DNA of 35,982 bases, taken from assembly GCA_024683485.1 (NCBI GenBank), contig JAIKYD010000052.1, forward strand, positions 1 to 35,982, given 5' to 3'. This document shows, piece after piece, positions 1-6,498 of this stretch. Below the pieces are notes generated by a model. The model made no database searches. It saw only the letters and a program-made list of their open reading frames with translations, and was not told the origin of the DNA. Numbering within the stretch: position 1 is the stretch's first letter; each line of letters begins with the position of its first letter. Both the position numbers and the translations under genes were made by a program. The DNA is from Saccharofermentans sp. Its GTDB lineage: Bacteria; Bacillota; Clostridia; Saccharofermentanales; Saccharofermentanaceae.

Positions 1-1
1 A

Positions 2-115
2 AACAATTATCGCCAGATAATATATGAACTGGACTTTGGTTTAGTGGAAGATTATGCTGCACTGTTTAAAAACGGCTCAACGATTATGGACATGATACAG
101 ATGGAGGTTCTGTAA
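2..115 (+). CDS. 3' end of a gene upstream of the AbiEii-like toxin gene (possible AbiEi-type antitoxin), partial
   Basis: An open frame runs from the window edge for 37 codons and stops with TAA at 113-115. The stop shares its last base with the ATG of the next gene (a TAATG junction), so the two genes are translationally coupled. The visible tail (ending in Ile-Gln-Met-Glu-Val-Leu) is too short to assign by itself. In AbiE-type type IV toxin-antitoxin systems the antitoxin/regulator gene (AbiEi) directly precedes and overlaps the nucleotidyltransferase toxin gene, so the position suggests an AbiEi partner. That identity is inference from context only. The N-terminal part lies outside the window. 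Confidence 0.5.
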   Translation, partial: NNYRQIIYELDFGLVEDYAALFKNGSTIMDMIQMEVL

Positions 116-921
116 TGAATCTGAATGATGAAATTACGAAAATAAAAGCACTAGGATATAGCGAACTAAATGCTCAATCTAAGCTGGGACAAGATATTGT
201 TCTGAAAGCAATTTCAGATAGTGGAATGTCTCGCAACGCAACTATAAAAGGCGGTGTTGTCATGCGCAGCATTTCAGGAAATGCCCGTCGTGCTACACAG
301 GATCTCGATTTGGATTTTATAAGATATTCTATTTCAGATGATTCAATCCGCCGTTTTGTCGGAAAGCTTAACTGCATTGACGGTTTGATAATTAAACTTG
401 ATGGCAATATAGTAGATCTCAACCAGCAAGACTACAAAGGAAAACGAATTCACTTATCTGTTTCTGATACAGAAGGAACCACGATCTCACTAAAGATGGA
501 TATCGGCGTTCATAATGATCTTTCCATCGAACAGGAAGAATTCGCATTTGATGTCGGATTCCAGGATGATGCTGTAAGCCTTCTCATTAACTCGCCGGCA
601 CAAATGATTACCGAAAAGCTCAAATCAATGCTCAGATTCGGAAGCAGAAATACCCGATACAAAGACATCTTTGATATTTGTTATCTTAGCGAACGTGTAA
701 ACATAGCACAGTTAAAAAAATGCATTAAAAAATTTATCTTTGATGATGAATCACTCAGAAACGTCAGTGATATGGATTCTATCATAAATAGGATTGAGCG
801 TATGTTTAACAATCCTGCATATTTACGAGAACTGCGAGCATCCAACAAGAACTGGCTTGATATCACAGCTGATGAAGCAATGGAGAAAGTATTGTCATTT
901 CTAAAGGAGCTAGCTTTATAA
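115..921 (+). CDS. AbiEii/AbiGii-family nucleotidyltransferase (type IV TA toxin-like)
   Basis: This is a 268-residue protein of the DNA polymerase-beta-like nucleotidyltransferase superfamily, AbiEii/AbiGii group. Visible family features are the KGG motif at residues 45-47, the acidic motif TQDLDLDF at 61-68, which gives the Asp pair, a further Asp at about 129 in the strand LKMDIGV, and the EKLKSML plus RYKDIFDI motif at about 167-188. Family members act as toxins or abortive-infection effectors by nucleotidyl transfer, with known examples modifying tRNA. Its start overlaps the stop of the upstream gene by one base, as in abiEi-abiEii pairs. It is AT-rich compared with the chromosomal genes and lies in the cargo part of the mobile element. 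The family call is fairly sure; the exact target is unknown. Confidence 0.8.
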   Translation: MNLNDEITKIKALGYSELNAQSKLGQDIVLKAISDSGMSRNATIKGGVVMRSISGNARRATQDLDLDFIRYSISDDSIRRFVGKLNCIDGLIIKLDGNIVDLNQQDYKGKRIHLSVSDTEGTTISLKMDIGVHNDLSIEQEEFAFDVGFQDDAVSLLINSPAQMITEKLKSMLRFGSRNTRYKDIFDICYLSERVNIAQLKKCIKKFIFDDESLRNVSDMDSIINRIERMFNNPAYLRELRASNKNWLDITADEAMEKVLSFLKELAL

Positions 922-973
922 ATATATAATCACCAACTCTAGAAAACCCATTTGTAATCATATTTCATGATAA

Positions 974-1012
974 ATATCCCCCTATGCTCCACATGGAACA
1001 CTAGGGGGATAT
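974..1012. terminator. Stem-loop between convergent genes
   Basis: Perfect 11-bp arms at 974-984 and 1002-1012 (ATATCCCCCTA and its complement) enclose a 17-base loop. It sits between the convergent ends of the AbiEii-like gene and the Cys4-protein operon, so it could end both transcripts. A strong U-tract is missing on both strands, although the minus-strand side is followed by TTTATCAT. I call it a probable bidirectional terminator or stabilising hairpin. Confidence 0.5.
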
Positions 1013-1044
1013 ACCATCATTATTCTTAGTGAAACTCACTTTCG

Positions 1045-1359
1045 TTATAGTTTTAGTTTGTTCACCCACTCATCAATTTTATCTTTGTTTGTTTCTAAGT
1101 AATCAACCGAATCATCTAACACTTCTTCGGAAATAAAGTCTGGATTCTTCCAGTTTGATGGAATAACAACATGGGCATGTGTATAACTATGGCATTTACT
1201 ACACCACATCCATACACCTCCATCATTATCTTCATCATCAAATCTGTAAAAAAACACATGCTTTTCTTCAACACCACAAATCGGGCAAATGTTCGGGTAT
1301 GTTTTTTCAAGCATATTCAAATCAAACGATTTAAGCATTTCTTTAGAGTCTTCCCACAT
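1045..1359 (-). CDS. Small Cys4 zinc-ribbon-like protein; candidate immunity protein
   Basis: This 104-residue protein has two CxxC pairs, CPIC at residues 25-28 and CSKC at 53-56, spaced like a zinc ribbon. The rest is acidic, with several Trp residues. Its ATG overlaps the TAA of the upstream metallopeptidase-like gene by one base (TAATG), so the two products are made in a coupled way. Small acidic proteins directly following a toxin gene are typical immunity proteins, and that is my preferred reading, by inference from context. No enzymatic motif is visible. A stand-alone DNA- or RNA-binding zinc ribbon is the alternative. The gene belongs to an AT-rich three-gene cargo operon. Confidence 0.72.
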   Translation of the reverse strand: MWEDSKEMLKSFDLNMLEKTYPNICPICGVEEKHVFFYRFDDEDNDGGVWMWCSKCHSYTHAHVVIPSNWKNPDFISEEVLDDSVDYLETNKDKIDEWVNKLKL

Positions 1360-1772
1360 TATCTTTTTCCTCCAATATAAGCTTTCAGAGCTTTTTCTGA
1401 TTTTCTTGCAGTTTTTTCCGGTGCTCGTCTACCCTTAAGATAGCTCCTCGCATGATTTAACTCATGCGCAATGGTTGTTGCTAACTCGGCTTCACTAACA
1501 AATGCGTTTGGTCCTATGTATATAACATTAGGTTCCTTCTTATAGGTCTTACCATATATTCCCATAGGCAAATCTGGATCATATTTAATAATAACCCGTT
1601 GCCCAGACCCTTTCAAATTTATCCTATATTTCTTTGAAATAACAGCAGCATGTGTCAGCCTGTCCATAGCCATCTCATATGTTTTGGGCGTTTCAGGAAC
1701 CGGTGCACCTTTACGATATCTAACCTCGTTGCCATAAGTGTTACCAAATCCACCATAATAACCTGTTCCCAT
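1359..1772 (-). CDS. Small HELNH metallopeptidase-like protein; candidate polymorphic-type toxin
   Basis: This 137-residue protein begins with a Gly/Tyr/Phe-rich segment (MGTGYYGGFGNTYG) and carries a zinc-metallopeptidase helix IAHELNHARSY with H103, E104 and H107. The C-terminus is Lys/Arg-rich. It resembles the C-terminal metallopeptidase domains of polymorphic toxins, but no secretion or delivery domain is attached and no signal peptide is seen. I choose ATG 1772 rather than an upstream in-frame codon because GGGGTGAG lies just before it and the DUF4417 gene stops one base upstream. The next gene starts inside its stop codon. The tight coupling on both sides suggests one functional unit. 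The toxin role is inference; the metallopeptidase motif is seen directly. Confidence 0.68.
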   Translation of the reverse strand: MGTGYYGGFGNTYGNEVRYRKGAPVPETPKTYEMAMDRLTHAAVISKKYRINLKGSGQRVIIKYDPDLPMGIYGKTYKKEPNVIYIGPNAFVSEAELATTIAHELNHARSYLKGRRAPEKTARKSEKALKAYIGGKR

Positions 1773-1773
1773 A

Positions 1774-2433
1774 TTACTCACCCCGTCTACTTTTAGCAAA
1801 ACTGCTATCAAACTGGAGTATCGTAATACCCTGTGTCTTAAACTTATCGAAAATTTCTGCAGGTGCTTGACCATAGATTACAACGATTTTGGGCTCAAGC
1901 TTATTAATTATCCATTCAACACCCGCACTAAGATAAAACCTGTCAATCTTGTTTTTTATACATCCATGTGTCCCGATAGCTATAGTGCTACTATGTGAAA
2001 CACCACAACAACAATTATCGAATGTACGCTCATCACCAAATCTGATATTGGGAATTACATTGACTCCATTATTCTGAAGCCAACTTCCAATTGCATGACT
2101 TCTATAGATATTCCAAAGTTGCATAACGAGCGGCATGTCACGATAAAGGCTGAAATCCGGACTAATGACTCCCGCGAATTTCTTAAGTGTTGGAAGGTAT
2201 TTATTAGGATTCCTCCAAATTCTTTCAAAAGAAGCATCGTCCTCATAGAAATGCACCCAGCATGTGTAATCCTGTGATGATAACGCCTTTGAGAACTCGA
2301 TCAATTTTGCAGGCCTATACAGACCACCATAAATAATCGGTATTTCTAAATAGCCCTCATATTTTGCATCTTTAACCAAGAACGCTTTAAAAACATCTTT
2401 ACAACCTTCTCTTAGTCTGTTAACTTTTGACAT
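1774..2433 (-). CDS. DUF4417 family protein
   Basis: This 219-residue protein matches the DUF4417 family as I remember it, through the conserved stretches GVISPDFSLYRDMPLVMQLW (about residues 88-107), NVIPNIRFGDERT (about 124-136) and STIAIGTHGCIKNK (about 148-161). The family function is not established, and members are frequent in phages and mobile elements of Firmicutes. GAAAGGAGACAAAA precedes the ATG at a good distance. Only one base separates its TAA from the ATG of the metallopeptidase-like gene. It heads the three-gene operon, so it may help, deliver or regulate the small protein after it. That role is inference. Confidence 0.75.
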   Translation of the reverse strand: MSKVNRLREGCKDVFKAFLVKDAKYEGYLEIPIIYGGLYRPAKLIEFSKALSSQDYTCWVHFYEDDASFERIWRNPNKYLPTLKKFAGVISPDFSLYRDMPLVMQLWNIYRSHAIGSWLQNNGVNVIPNIRFGDERTFDNCCCGVSHSSTIAIGTHGCIKNKIDRFYLSAGVEWIINKLEPKIVVIYGQAPAEIFDKFKTQGITILQFDSSFAKSRRGE

Positions 2434-2447
2434 TTTTGTCTCCTTTC

Positions 2448-2470
2448 AACTATATAGTTTTAATTGAAAG
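2448..2470. promoter_or_regulatory. Palindrome in the 5' region of the DUF4417 operon
   Basis: A perfect 12-bp palindrome AACTATATAGTT (2448-2459) lies just upstream of the Shine-Dalgarno site, and CTTTCAA/TTGAAAG arms flank it (2443-2449 and 2464-2470). On the minus strand a possible -10 (TATAGT) lies about 50 bases farther upstream. It may be an operator or a leader hairpin. There is no direct evidence of function. Confidence 0.3.
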
Positions 2471-2551
2471 AAAAACAAACGGCCGAATGTCTTCTTACGC
2501 CCATACTATAAGGTTATATGCAGACCACTTCTAAGCACGAAAATCGGGAAA

Positions 2552-3607
2552 TTACATATTTTTGTTAAATGTTGACGAAACTTCCAAAACATAACGCAGT
2601 GTTTTAATCATTTTATTATCAAAAGATTTTTGTTGCCAAATCTGGAACACATTATAATCTCTGAAAAATGAAGCTATGTCGGCCATAGAAACGTTATCTT
2701 TAAACCAATCAACATAAAGACCGCCTTCGGTACTCGTAAGCTTAAAGAACAATGTCTTTATCGTCAGCAACTCAATATATTTTCTCTTATAAATCTCTAA
2801 TACTGTAGGATTACAATCTGCATCAAAGAATATCGGAATTAACTCTATCCTATCTTTTATAAATCTACTATCCGCACTAACTGTTTTAATAAATCTGCTT
2901 TCAAATTCAAATGTACCAGTAAACAACCAAGTTGAGAAAAATTCTATAGACTCTATATTATTTTCAATTAGAAATTGCGAGAGATGATAATAATACTCTA
3001 TTGCATATTTCCATTCAAAAGTAAAAAAAGCTATTGTTGAAAAAACCATATCCTCATCGCTTTTCTTAGAACGCTCTATAAGTTCTTGAACCCAAATATC
3101 ATAATCTGAAAATATCTCTTTGAATCTTTGGTTTGAAATTTTCTTGGAAGAATATATTCTGTTTTCTGCTATAGTTTTAACAAGTTCTAAATCATGAATG
3201 GTTTTTGTCTCAAATAAATCCATTTCAGATAATTCATATCCATCTTTACGATCCGATATTGTATTCATCGGCTTCCGTTTCAATTCGGCATATTCTTTGG
3301 GGTCATCACCCTTCTCTTTCAATAACTCATAATTCTTATCTTTAAATTTTTGAGCATAATCCATTGTGCGTGAATAAACCATTCTTTCCGAATTATCCAT
3401 GCTATCGTATTGAAGAAAATGTCTTAACGGATACTTTGGAACTATCTCATAATAGGTATATTTGCAGAATTCAAATAACATATGTTCAATAAATGATTCC
3501 GGAGAAACAAACCCATCAATAAAAATATATTCAAGTAGTTTTTCATCAAAACATGAGAACAACGTTGACATAAGGTCTTTCCACATTAACACCATATTAT
3601 CTGTCAT
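2552..3607 (-). CDS. Hypothetical protein, 351 residues, unrecognised
   Basis: I do not recognise this protein. It is AT-rich at DNA level and rich in Phe, Tyr, Ile and Lys, mostly predicted helical by eye, with no obvious signal peptide, membrane segment, P-loop or zinc motif. The most conserved-looking parts are aromatic stretches around residues 195-215 (FSTIAFFTFEWKYAIEYYYH) and the acidic-aromatic middle. I place the start at ATG 3607, with CAGG eight bases upstream, rather than the TTG two codons earlier. It lies directly behind the terminator of the mobilization operon and ahead of the DUF4417 trio, in the cargo zone. A defence or toxin-related role is possible from location only. Confidence 0.6.
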   Translation of the reverse strand: MTDNMVLMWKDLMSTLFSCFDEKLLEYIFIDGFVSPESFIEHMLFEFCKYTYYEIVPKYPLRHFLQYDSMDNSERMVYSRTMDYAQKFKDKNYELLKEKGDDPKEYAELKRKPMNTISDRKDGYELSEMDLFETKTIHDLELVKTIAENRIYSSKKISNQRFKEIFSDYDIWVQELIERSKKSDEDMVFSTIAFFTFEWKYAIEYYYHLSQFLIENNIESIEFFSTWLFTGTFEFESRFIKTVSADSRFIKDRIELIPIFFDADCNPTVLEIYKRKYIELLTIKTLFFKLTSTEGGLYVDWFKDNVSMADIASFFRDYNVFQIWQQKSFDNKMIKTLRYVLEVSSTFNKNM

Positions 3608-3637
3608 AATCAATACCTGAATCTAATAGCAAAATAA

Positions 3638-3681
3638 AATCCTGATCATATACCGCAATTATACGATACATGATCAGGATT
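3638..3681 (-). terminator. Rho-independent terminator of the mobilization operon
   Basis: Twelve-bp perfect arms (AATCCTGATCAT at 3638-3649 and its complement at 3670-3681) enclose a 20-base loop. On the minus strand the stem is followed by TTTATTTTGC. It lies five bases after the stop of the coiled-coil membrane protein gene, the last gene of the mobilization operon. Confidence 0.8.
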
Positions 3682-3685
3682 AAAA

Positions 3686-4684
3686 TTATTTATGTTTTTT
3701 TCGTGCAACCCAAGCCCTTGTCCCTGAATAGATCAGAAATAGGGTTATTTGAAGCGCAAACAAGTTTATAGGTGTTATCCCCTTAATCACATCTGAAAGA
3801 CATATAGTGAATGCCAGGGTCGTTATAATGACTATCACTGTGTATCTGTCAAACTGCTTCGCCTTCACATATCTCACATAAGCGAGGATAACGCTCAGAA
3901 TGGTCAGAGATACGATTCCAATCGCACTACCGGCTATGAGTACCAAAACCACCCAGAAGACGATGCTAGCTACCGTAGGGTTCGGAATAAACCTGCTGAG
4001 ATTAGCCACAGTGTGAGCAAACCCGATCACGTTCAAGACGAAATCAACAAGAGCCTGCCACCAGTGCACAAGGAATTGTATGATATCTTCCATTATCTCC
4101 GGTGTGGCAATCGCCTTCAGAGCAGTAACGATAACCCCGTAGAACAGGATTATCGTGAATTCCGTCTGATATCGTACCGTGAGCTTCCTGTACTTGTTAG
4201 AGAGTTCCCGCTCCATCATCTTGTACTCCCGGTCACGGTCATTATTCTTCTGTTCAAAGTCAGCTACAAGATCAAAGCGGAGTCCCTCAGTCAGGATCTC
4301 CGCCTCTTTCTCGATCTCAATTGTCAGTTCGCGTTCTTGCTGCTTAATATCAGCTTCGCGGATATCGAGTTCCTCCTTTTTGCCTTCGAGGGCTGTTCTT
4401 ATCCTTTCCGCTTCCCTTTGGGCTTTCTCTCCGGCTTTCATTGTCTCTTCGCTCTTCTTGAGATCCGCTTCGATCTGAGCCTGATCTTTCAGCTTTGTGT
4501 TCAGCTCTATAATCTTGTCGCTTTTCTTCTGAAGCTCTTTCCTTAGAGTCGAGTTCTCTGAGGAAAGATCCGATACTGTCTTGAGTGCTTTGTAATTCTC
4601 CGCGTGCTTCGCTTCCAACTGAGCCTGCATACTCTCCAACATATCGAGCATTTCTTCTGGCTTTAAGTCTTTCGAATCGCTCAT
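3686..4684 (-). CDS. Coiled-coil membrane protein overlapping the relaxase 3' end
   Basis: This 332-residue protein has two parts. Residues about 5-165 form a long charged coiled coil (many Glu/Lys/Gln heptads). Residues about 175-325 hold four or five hydrophobic segments, including FTIILFYGVIVTALKAIA, SIVFWVVLVLIAGSAIGIVS and YTVIVIITTLAFTICL, followed by a basic tail RKKHK. Its first 335 bases overlap the relaxase gene in another frame. AAGGAGG lies 15 bases before the ATG, which is rather far. A membrane protein encoded partly inside a relaxase gene recalls MobB of RSF1010, a membrane protein encoded within mobA that aids mobilization. That similarity of role is inference, since I see no sequence match. 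Confidence 0.72.
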   Translation of the reverse strand: MSDSKDLKPEEMLDMLESMQAQLEAKHAENYKALKTVSDLSSENSTLRKELQKKSDKIIELNTKLKDQAQIEADLKKSEETMKAGEKAQREAERIRTALEGKKEELDIREADIKQQERELTIEIEKEAEILTEGLRFDLVADFEQKNNDRDREYKMMERELSNKYRKLTVRYQTEFTIILFYGVIVTALKAIATPEIMEDIIQFLVHWWQALVDFVLNVIGFAHTVANLSRFIPNPTVASIVFWVVLVLIAGSAIGIVSLTILSVILAYVRYVKAKQFDRYTVIVIITTLAFTICLSDVIKGITPINLFALQITLFLIYSGTRAWVARKKHK

Positions 4685-5867
4685 AGATATTTTCTTTTGC
4701 CTCCTTGATTAAGTTTTTAAGTTCAATAATTCGGTTATCTGTTCTTGCAATCGCTTGTTCTGTGTCGTCAGCTGCTCGTTTAGCTTCAGCGATTCTTCCA
4801 GCTGCTCTTGCAAGGAATCGTTCTCCGCCTGCTGTCGTTCGAGAAGATCCTGCATCTGCTCTTGCGCCTTCAGGATCTCCAAGAGCTCTTCTAAGTTTTT
4901 CAAATCGTCCATATATAGACCTCGCTTTCTCAGTGATAAGTTTTGTGATTTCTTCGGCTATATCCCGAATCTGTTGTTTAAGAGAATTTCGCTCCCGAAC
5001 CTCTCTGTTGATCTGACATCTGTCTGCGTTTTTTCCTTCCGCTTCCATCTGTCTTGCAACAACGCCTTCGTGAATAGTCGGTACTTTATCGATCCCCTGC
5101 CGTGCATAACTTCTGTGATCGATCTGTTTATCTTTTGCAAGATACCGGTTACAGTGTTCAGCCCAAGATGATCTCCACTTCTCAGCCTTGGAATGTTCAT
5201 TCCAGTCATTTGCCGGTATCGATATCTTTTCCCAAAGGTATTCCGTTCCTTTACCTTCTCGAACCCTTGTTTTCTGATTACCATTTTTATCTAACTGTGG
5301 AATCCGATATTGTGATGTTGCTTTTTTGTTTTTAGGATCGTATGAAGGAAGTGATGGATCATAGATCGGTCGTCCTTCTTTATCTCTGCTGTTTGCGAAA
5401 ACAGTCTTCTGTTTCTGCAGCCACTTCTCATGTTCATCTATACCTCTTAACGTCAGCATGATGTGTGCATGAGGATTGCCGTCACCTTTATCGTGAAGAG
5501 CCCAATCTGCGATCATACCCTCTTTGATAAAGTTGTCTTGGATAAAGTTCCTTACGCATTCGATCTGTTGTTCACGTGTCATTTCGTTAGGAAGAGCTAC
5601 CTCGATCTCACGTGCGAACTGTGCATCAGACCGCTTCTCGATCTGCTGCACTTCGTTCCACAAGACTTCGCGATTGAGATAACGTCTCGGAGCATTGTCC
5701 GGAAGGATAACCTCGTTCATTACGACGCCGCCTTTATGTGTGAAATCATGGGTCAGACCTGTCTCTTCGTTATAGAGTTTCTCACCGGCTCTGTATGCGG
5801 CGGAGGCAACAGTGGAACGGCCACCTGCGCGACTCACGATCTTTATAGAGCAATGGTATATCGACAT
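4350..5867 (-). CDS. mobA: MobA/MobL family relaxase
   Basis: This 505-residue relaxase should nick the element at oriT and stay attached to the 5' end during transfer. The N-terminal domain has the family opening MSIYHCSIKIVSR with candidate catalytic Tyr residues near 4 and 25, and the three-His metal site HDKGDGNPHAHIML (H125, H133, H135). The C-terminal 190 residues are charged, repetitive and Arg/Glu/Ser-rich, and two other genes are read from this DNA in a different frame. AAAGGAGGGC precedes the ATG. The oriT lies 190 bases upstream with a nick sequence of the type used by this family (MOBQ). The element has no type IV secretion genes in the window, so it would need a helper. Confidence 0.92.
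   Translation of the reverse strand: MSIYHCSIKIVSRAGGRSTVASAAYRAGEKLYNEETGLTHDFTHKGGVVMNEVILPDNAPRRYLNREVLWNEVQQIEKRSDAQFAREIEVALPNEMTREQQIECVRNFIQDNFIKEGMIADWALHDKGDGNPHAHIMLTLRGIDEHEKWLQKQKTVFANSRDKEGRPIYDPSLPSYDPKNKKATSQYRIPQLDKNGNQKTRVREGKGTEYLWEKISIPANDWNEHSKAEKWRSSWAEHCNRYLAKDKQIDHRSYARQGIDKVPTIHEGVVARQMEAEGKNADRCQINREVRERNSLKQQIRDIAEEITKLITEKARSIYGRFEKLRRALGDPEGARADAGSSRTTAGGERFLARAAGRIAEAKRAADDTEQAIARTDNRIIELKNLIKEAKENIYERFERLKARRNARYVGEYAGSVGSEARGELQSTQDSIGSFLRELDSKERASEEKRQDYRAEHKAERSGSDRSGSQEERRDNESRRESPKGSGKDKNSPRRQKGGTRYPRS
4709..4912 (-). CDS. Small coiled-coil protein nested inside the relaxase gene
   Basis: This 67-residue ORF lies wholly inside the relaxase gene in another frame. 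The product is almost pure leucine-zipper-like coiled coil (Leu/Glu/Gln heptads, e.g. LEELLEILKAQEQMQDLLER). GCGAGGT lies six bases before its ATG, a good ribosome site. It is in the same frame as the downstream membrane-protein gene and stops 25 bases before that ATG, so the two could be coupled, or could once have been a single reading frame. A real product is supported by the ribosome site and clean heptads. The caution is that the relaxase frame is itself Arg/Glu-biased, which can create such ORFs by chance. Confidence 0.5.
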   Translation of the reverse strand: MDDLKNLEELLEILKAQEQMQDLLERQQAENDSLQEQLEESLKLNEQLTTQNKRLQEQITELLNLKT

Positions 5868-5927
5868 GATTCGCGCCCTCCTTTATCAATGCTGTTGCGG
5901 ATGGTTATAGCGTCTGCAAGACTCCAT

Positions 5928-5998
5928 CCAAGTGAAACTTGGTCTAGGTCAAGGAGCGAAGCGTCCTTGTGGGTTTCCAAGAGGGCAACGCCCTTTGG
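5928..5998. repeat. Cluster of three hairpins between relaxase gene and oriT nick
   Basis: Three short inverted repeats follow each other: CCAAGT-GAA-ACTTGG (5928-5942), CAAGGA/TCCTTG (5950-5969), and CCAA-AGGGC/GCCCT-TTGG with one bulged base (5977-5998). Together with the two inverted repeats around the nick sequence they make five stem-loops in about 150 bases. Such arrays are common at transfer origins and at single-strand initiation sites for replication of the transferred strand. The role here is inferred. Confidence 0.6.
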
Positions 5999-6029
5999 TG
6001 CCGTCTGCACAAGACCCCTCGGAGAGCGC

Positions 6030-6085
6030 ACTGTAATGTGGGCCACGCCCACATATAAGTGCGCCCTTAACAAGTTAAGGGATGG
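6030..6085 (+). other. oriT: Origin of transfer (oriT) with RSF1010/pIP501-type nick sequence
   Basis: The sequence TAAGTGCGCCCT at 6056-6067 matches the nick-region consensus known for MOBQ-type oriTs such as those of RSF1010, pTF1, pIP501 and pGO1/pSK41. Nicking in these systems falls at or near the CCCT end, here about 6066-6068. A perfect 8-bp inverted repeat ATGTGGGC-CAC-GCCCACAT (6036-6054) lies directly upstream, the usual relaxase-binding hairpin, and a second CTTAAC-AA-GTTAAG (6066-6079) covers the downstream side. It lies between the relaxase gene and the accessory gene, as expected. Confidence 0.85.
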
Positions 6086-6104
6086 GGGAAGTGTCGGTCG
6101 AAAG

Positions 6105-6392
6105 TCAGTCATTTGCATCACCCCCGATACGTTCATCGTTCATGGCTTTGCTAAAGAAACCGCCGTTCTTCTCCTGAAGTTTGAGGAAATACATAAAGCG
6201 GACTTTGTCCTGGTCAGTAGTAGGTCTGCCTAAAACAGACTCTACGATACCGCCGAGTTCGATCAGCCTTCTCGTCCTCTTCTTGCGTTCCTCTTCCGAG
6301 TGCCTCTTGCGGAGATCTCTCTCCTGAGCCTTCAACTGTGCCTGTTTCTTAAGATTCTCTTCGATTTTTTCGTCAAATGATTTCTGTGCCAT
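6105..6392 (-). CDS. TraD/MobC-like relaxosome accessory protein
   Basis: This 95-residue, highly charged protein has an N-terminal Lys/Glu/Gln coiled-coil region followed by the motif RRLIELGGIVESVLGR (about residues 40-55). That motif resembles the R-x-L-I-x-L-G-G core of small TraD-type conjugal transfer proteins and other accessory proteins of MobA/L relaxases. It probably helps the relaxase to open or bind oriT. I start it at ATG 6392, preceded by AAAGGA, not at the longer upstream frame, which runs through a hairpin and into the replication gene. It lies next to oriT, upstream of the relaxase, on the same strand. Confidence 0.75.
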   Translation of the reverse strand: MAQKSFDEKIEENLKKQAQLKAQERDLRKRHSEEERKKRTRRLIELGGIVESVLGRPTTDQDKVRFMYFLKLQEKNGGFFSKAMNDERIGGDAND

Positions 6393-6430
6393 AATTTTGT
6401 TTTCCTTTCTAAAAAAATAGATTTTGAATA

Positions 6431-6472
6431 GTGATGGAAATACCCGGGATAATCGGTCCCGGGTATCATCAC
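6431..6472 (-). terminator. Strong hairpin between replication and mobilization genes
   Basis: A perfect 10-bp stem ATACCCGGGA/TCCCGGGTAT (6440-6449 and 6457-6466) is extended by GTGATG/CATCAC outside a three-base bulge. It separates the replication-protein gene from the accessory-protein gene. No U-tract follows directly on the minus strand; a T-rich run comes about 20 bases later. It may be a terminator or attenuator. Confidence 0.5.
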
Positions 6473-6498
6473 AAGTTTGTATCAATACAGATAACCAG

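Noticed and set aside
985..1000. parS-like 16-mer TGCTCCACATGGAACA
   Set aside because: It has two mismatches to the local parS and is the loop of a convergent stem-loop in the mobile element; it is probably chance.
5843..6136. Minus-strand ORF of 97 codons
   Set aside because: It runs over the oriT hairpins and nick sequence, has no ribosome site and overlaps the relaxase start.
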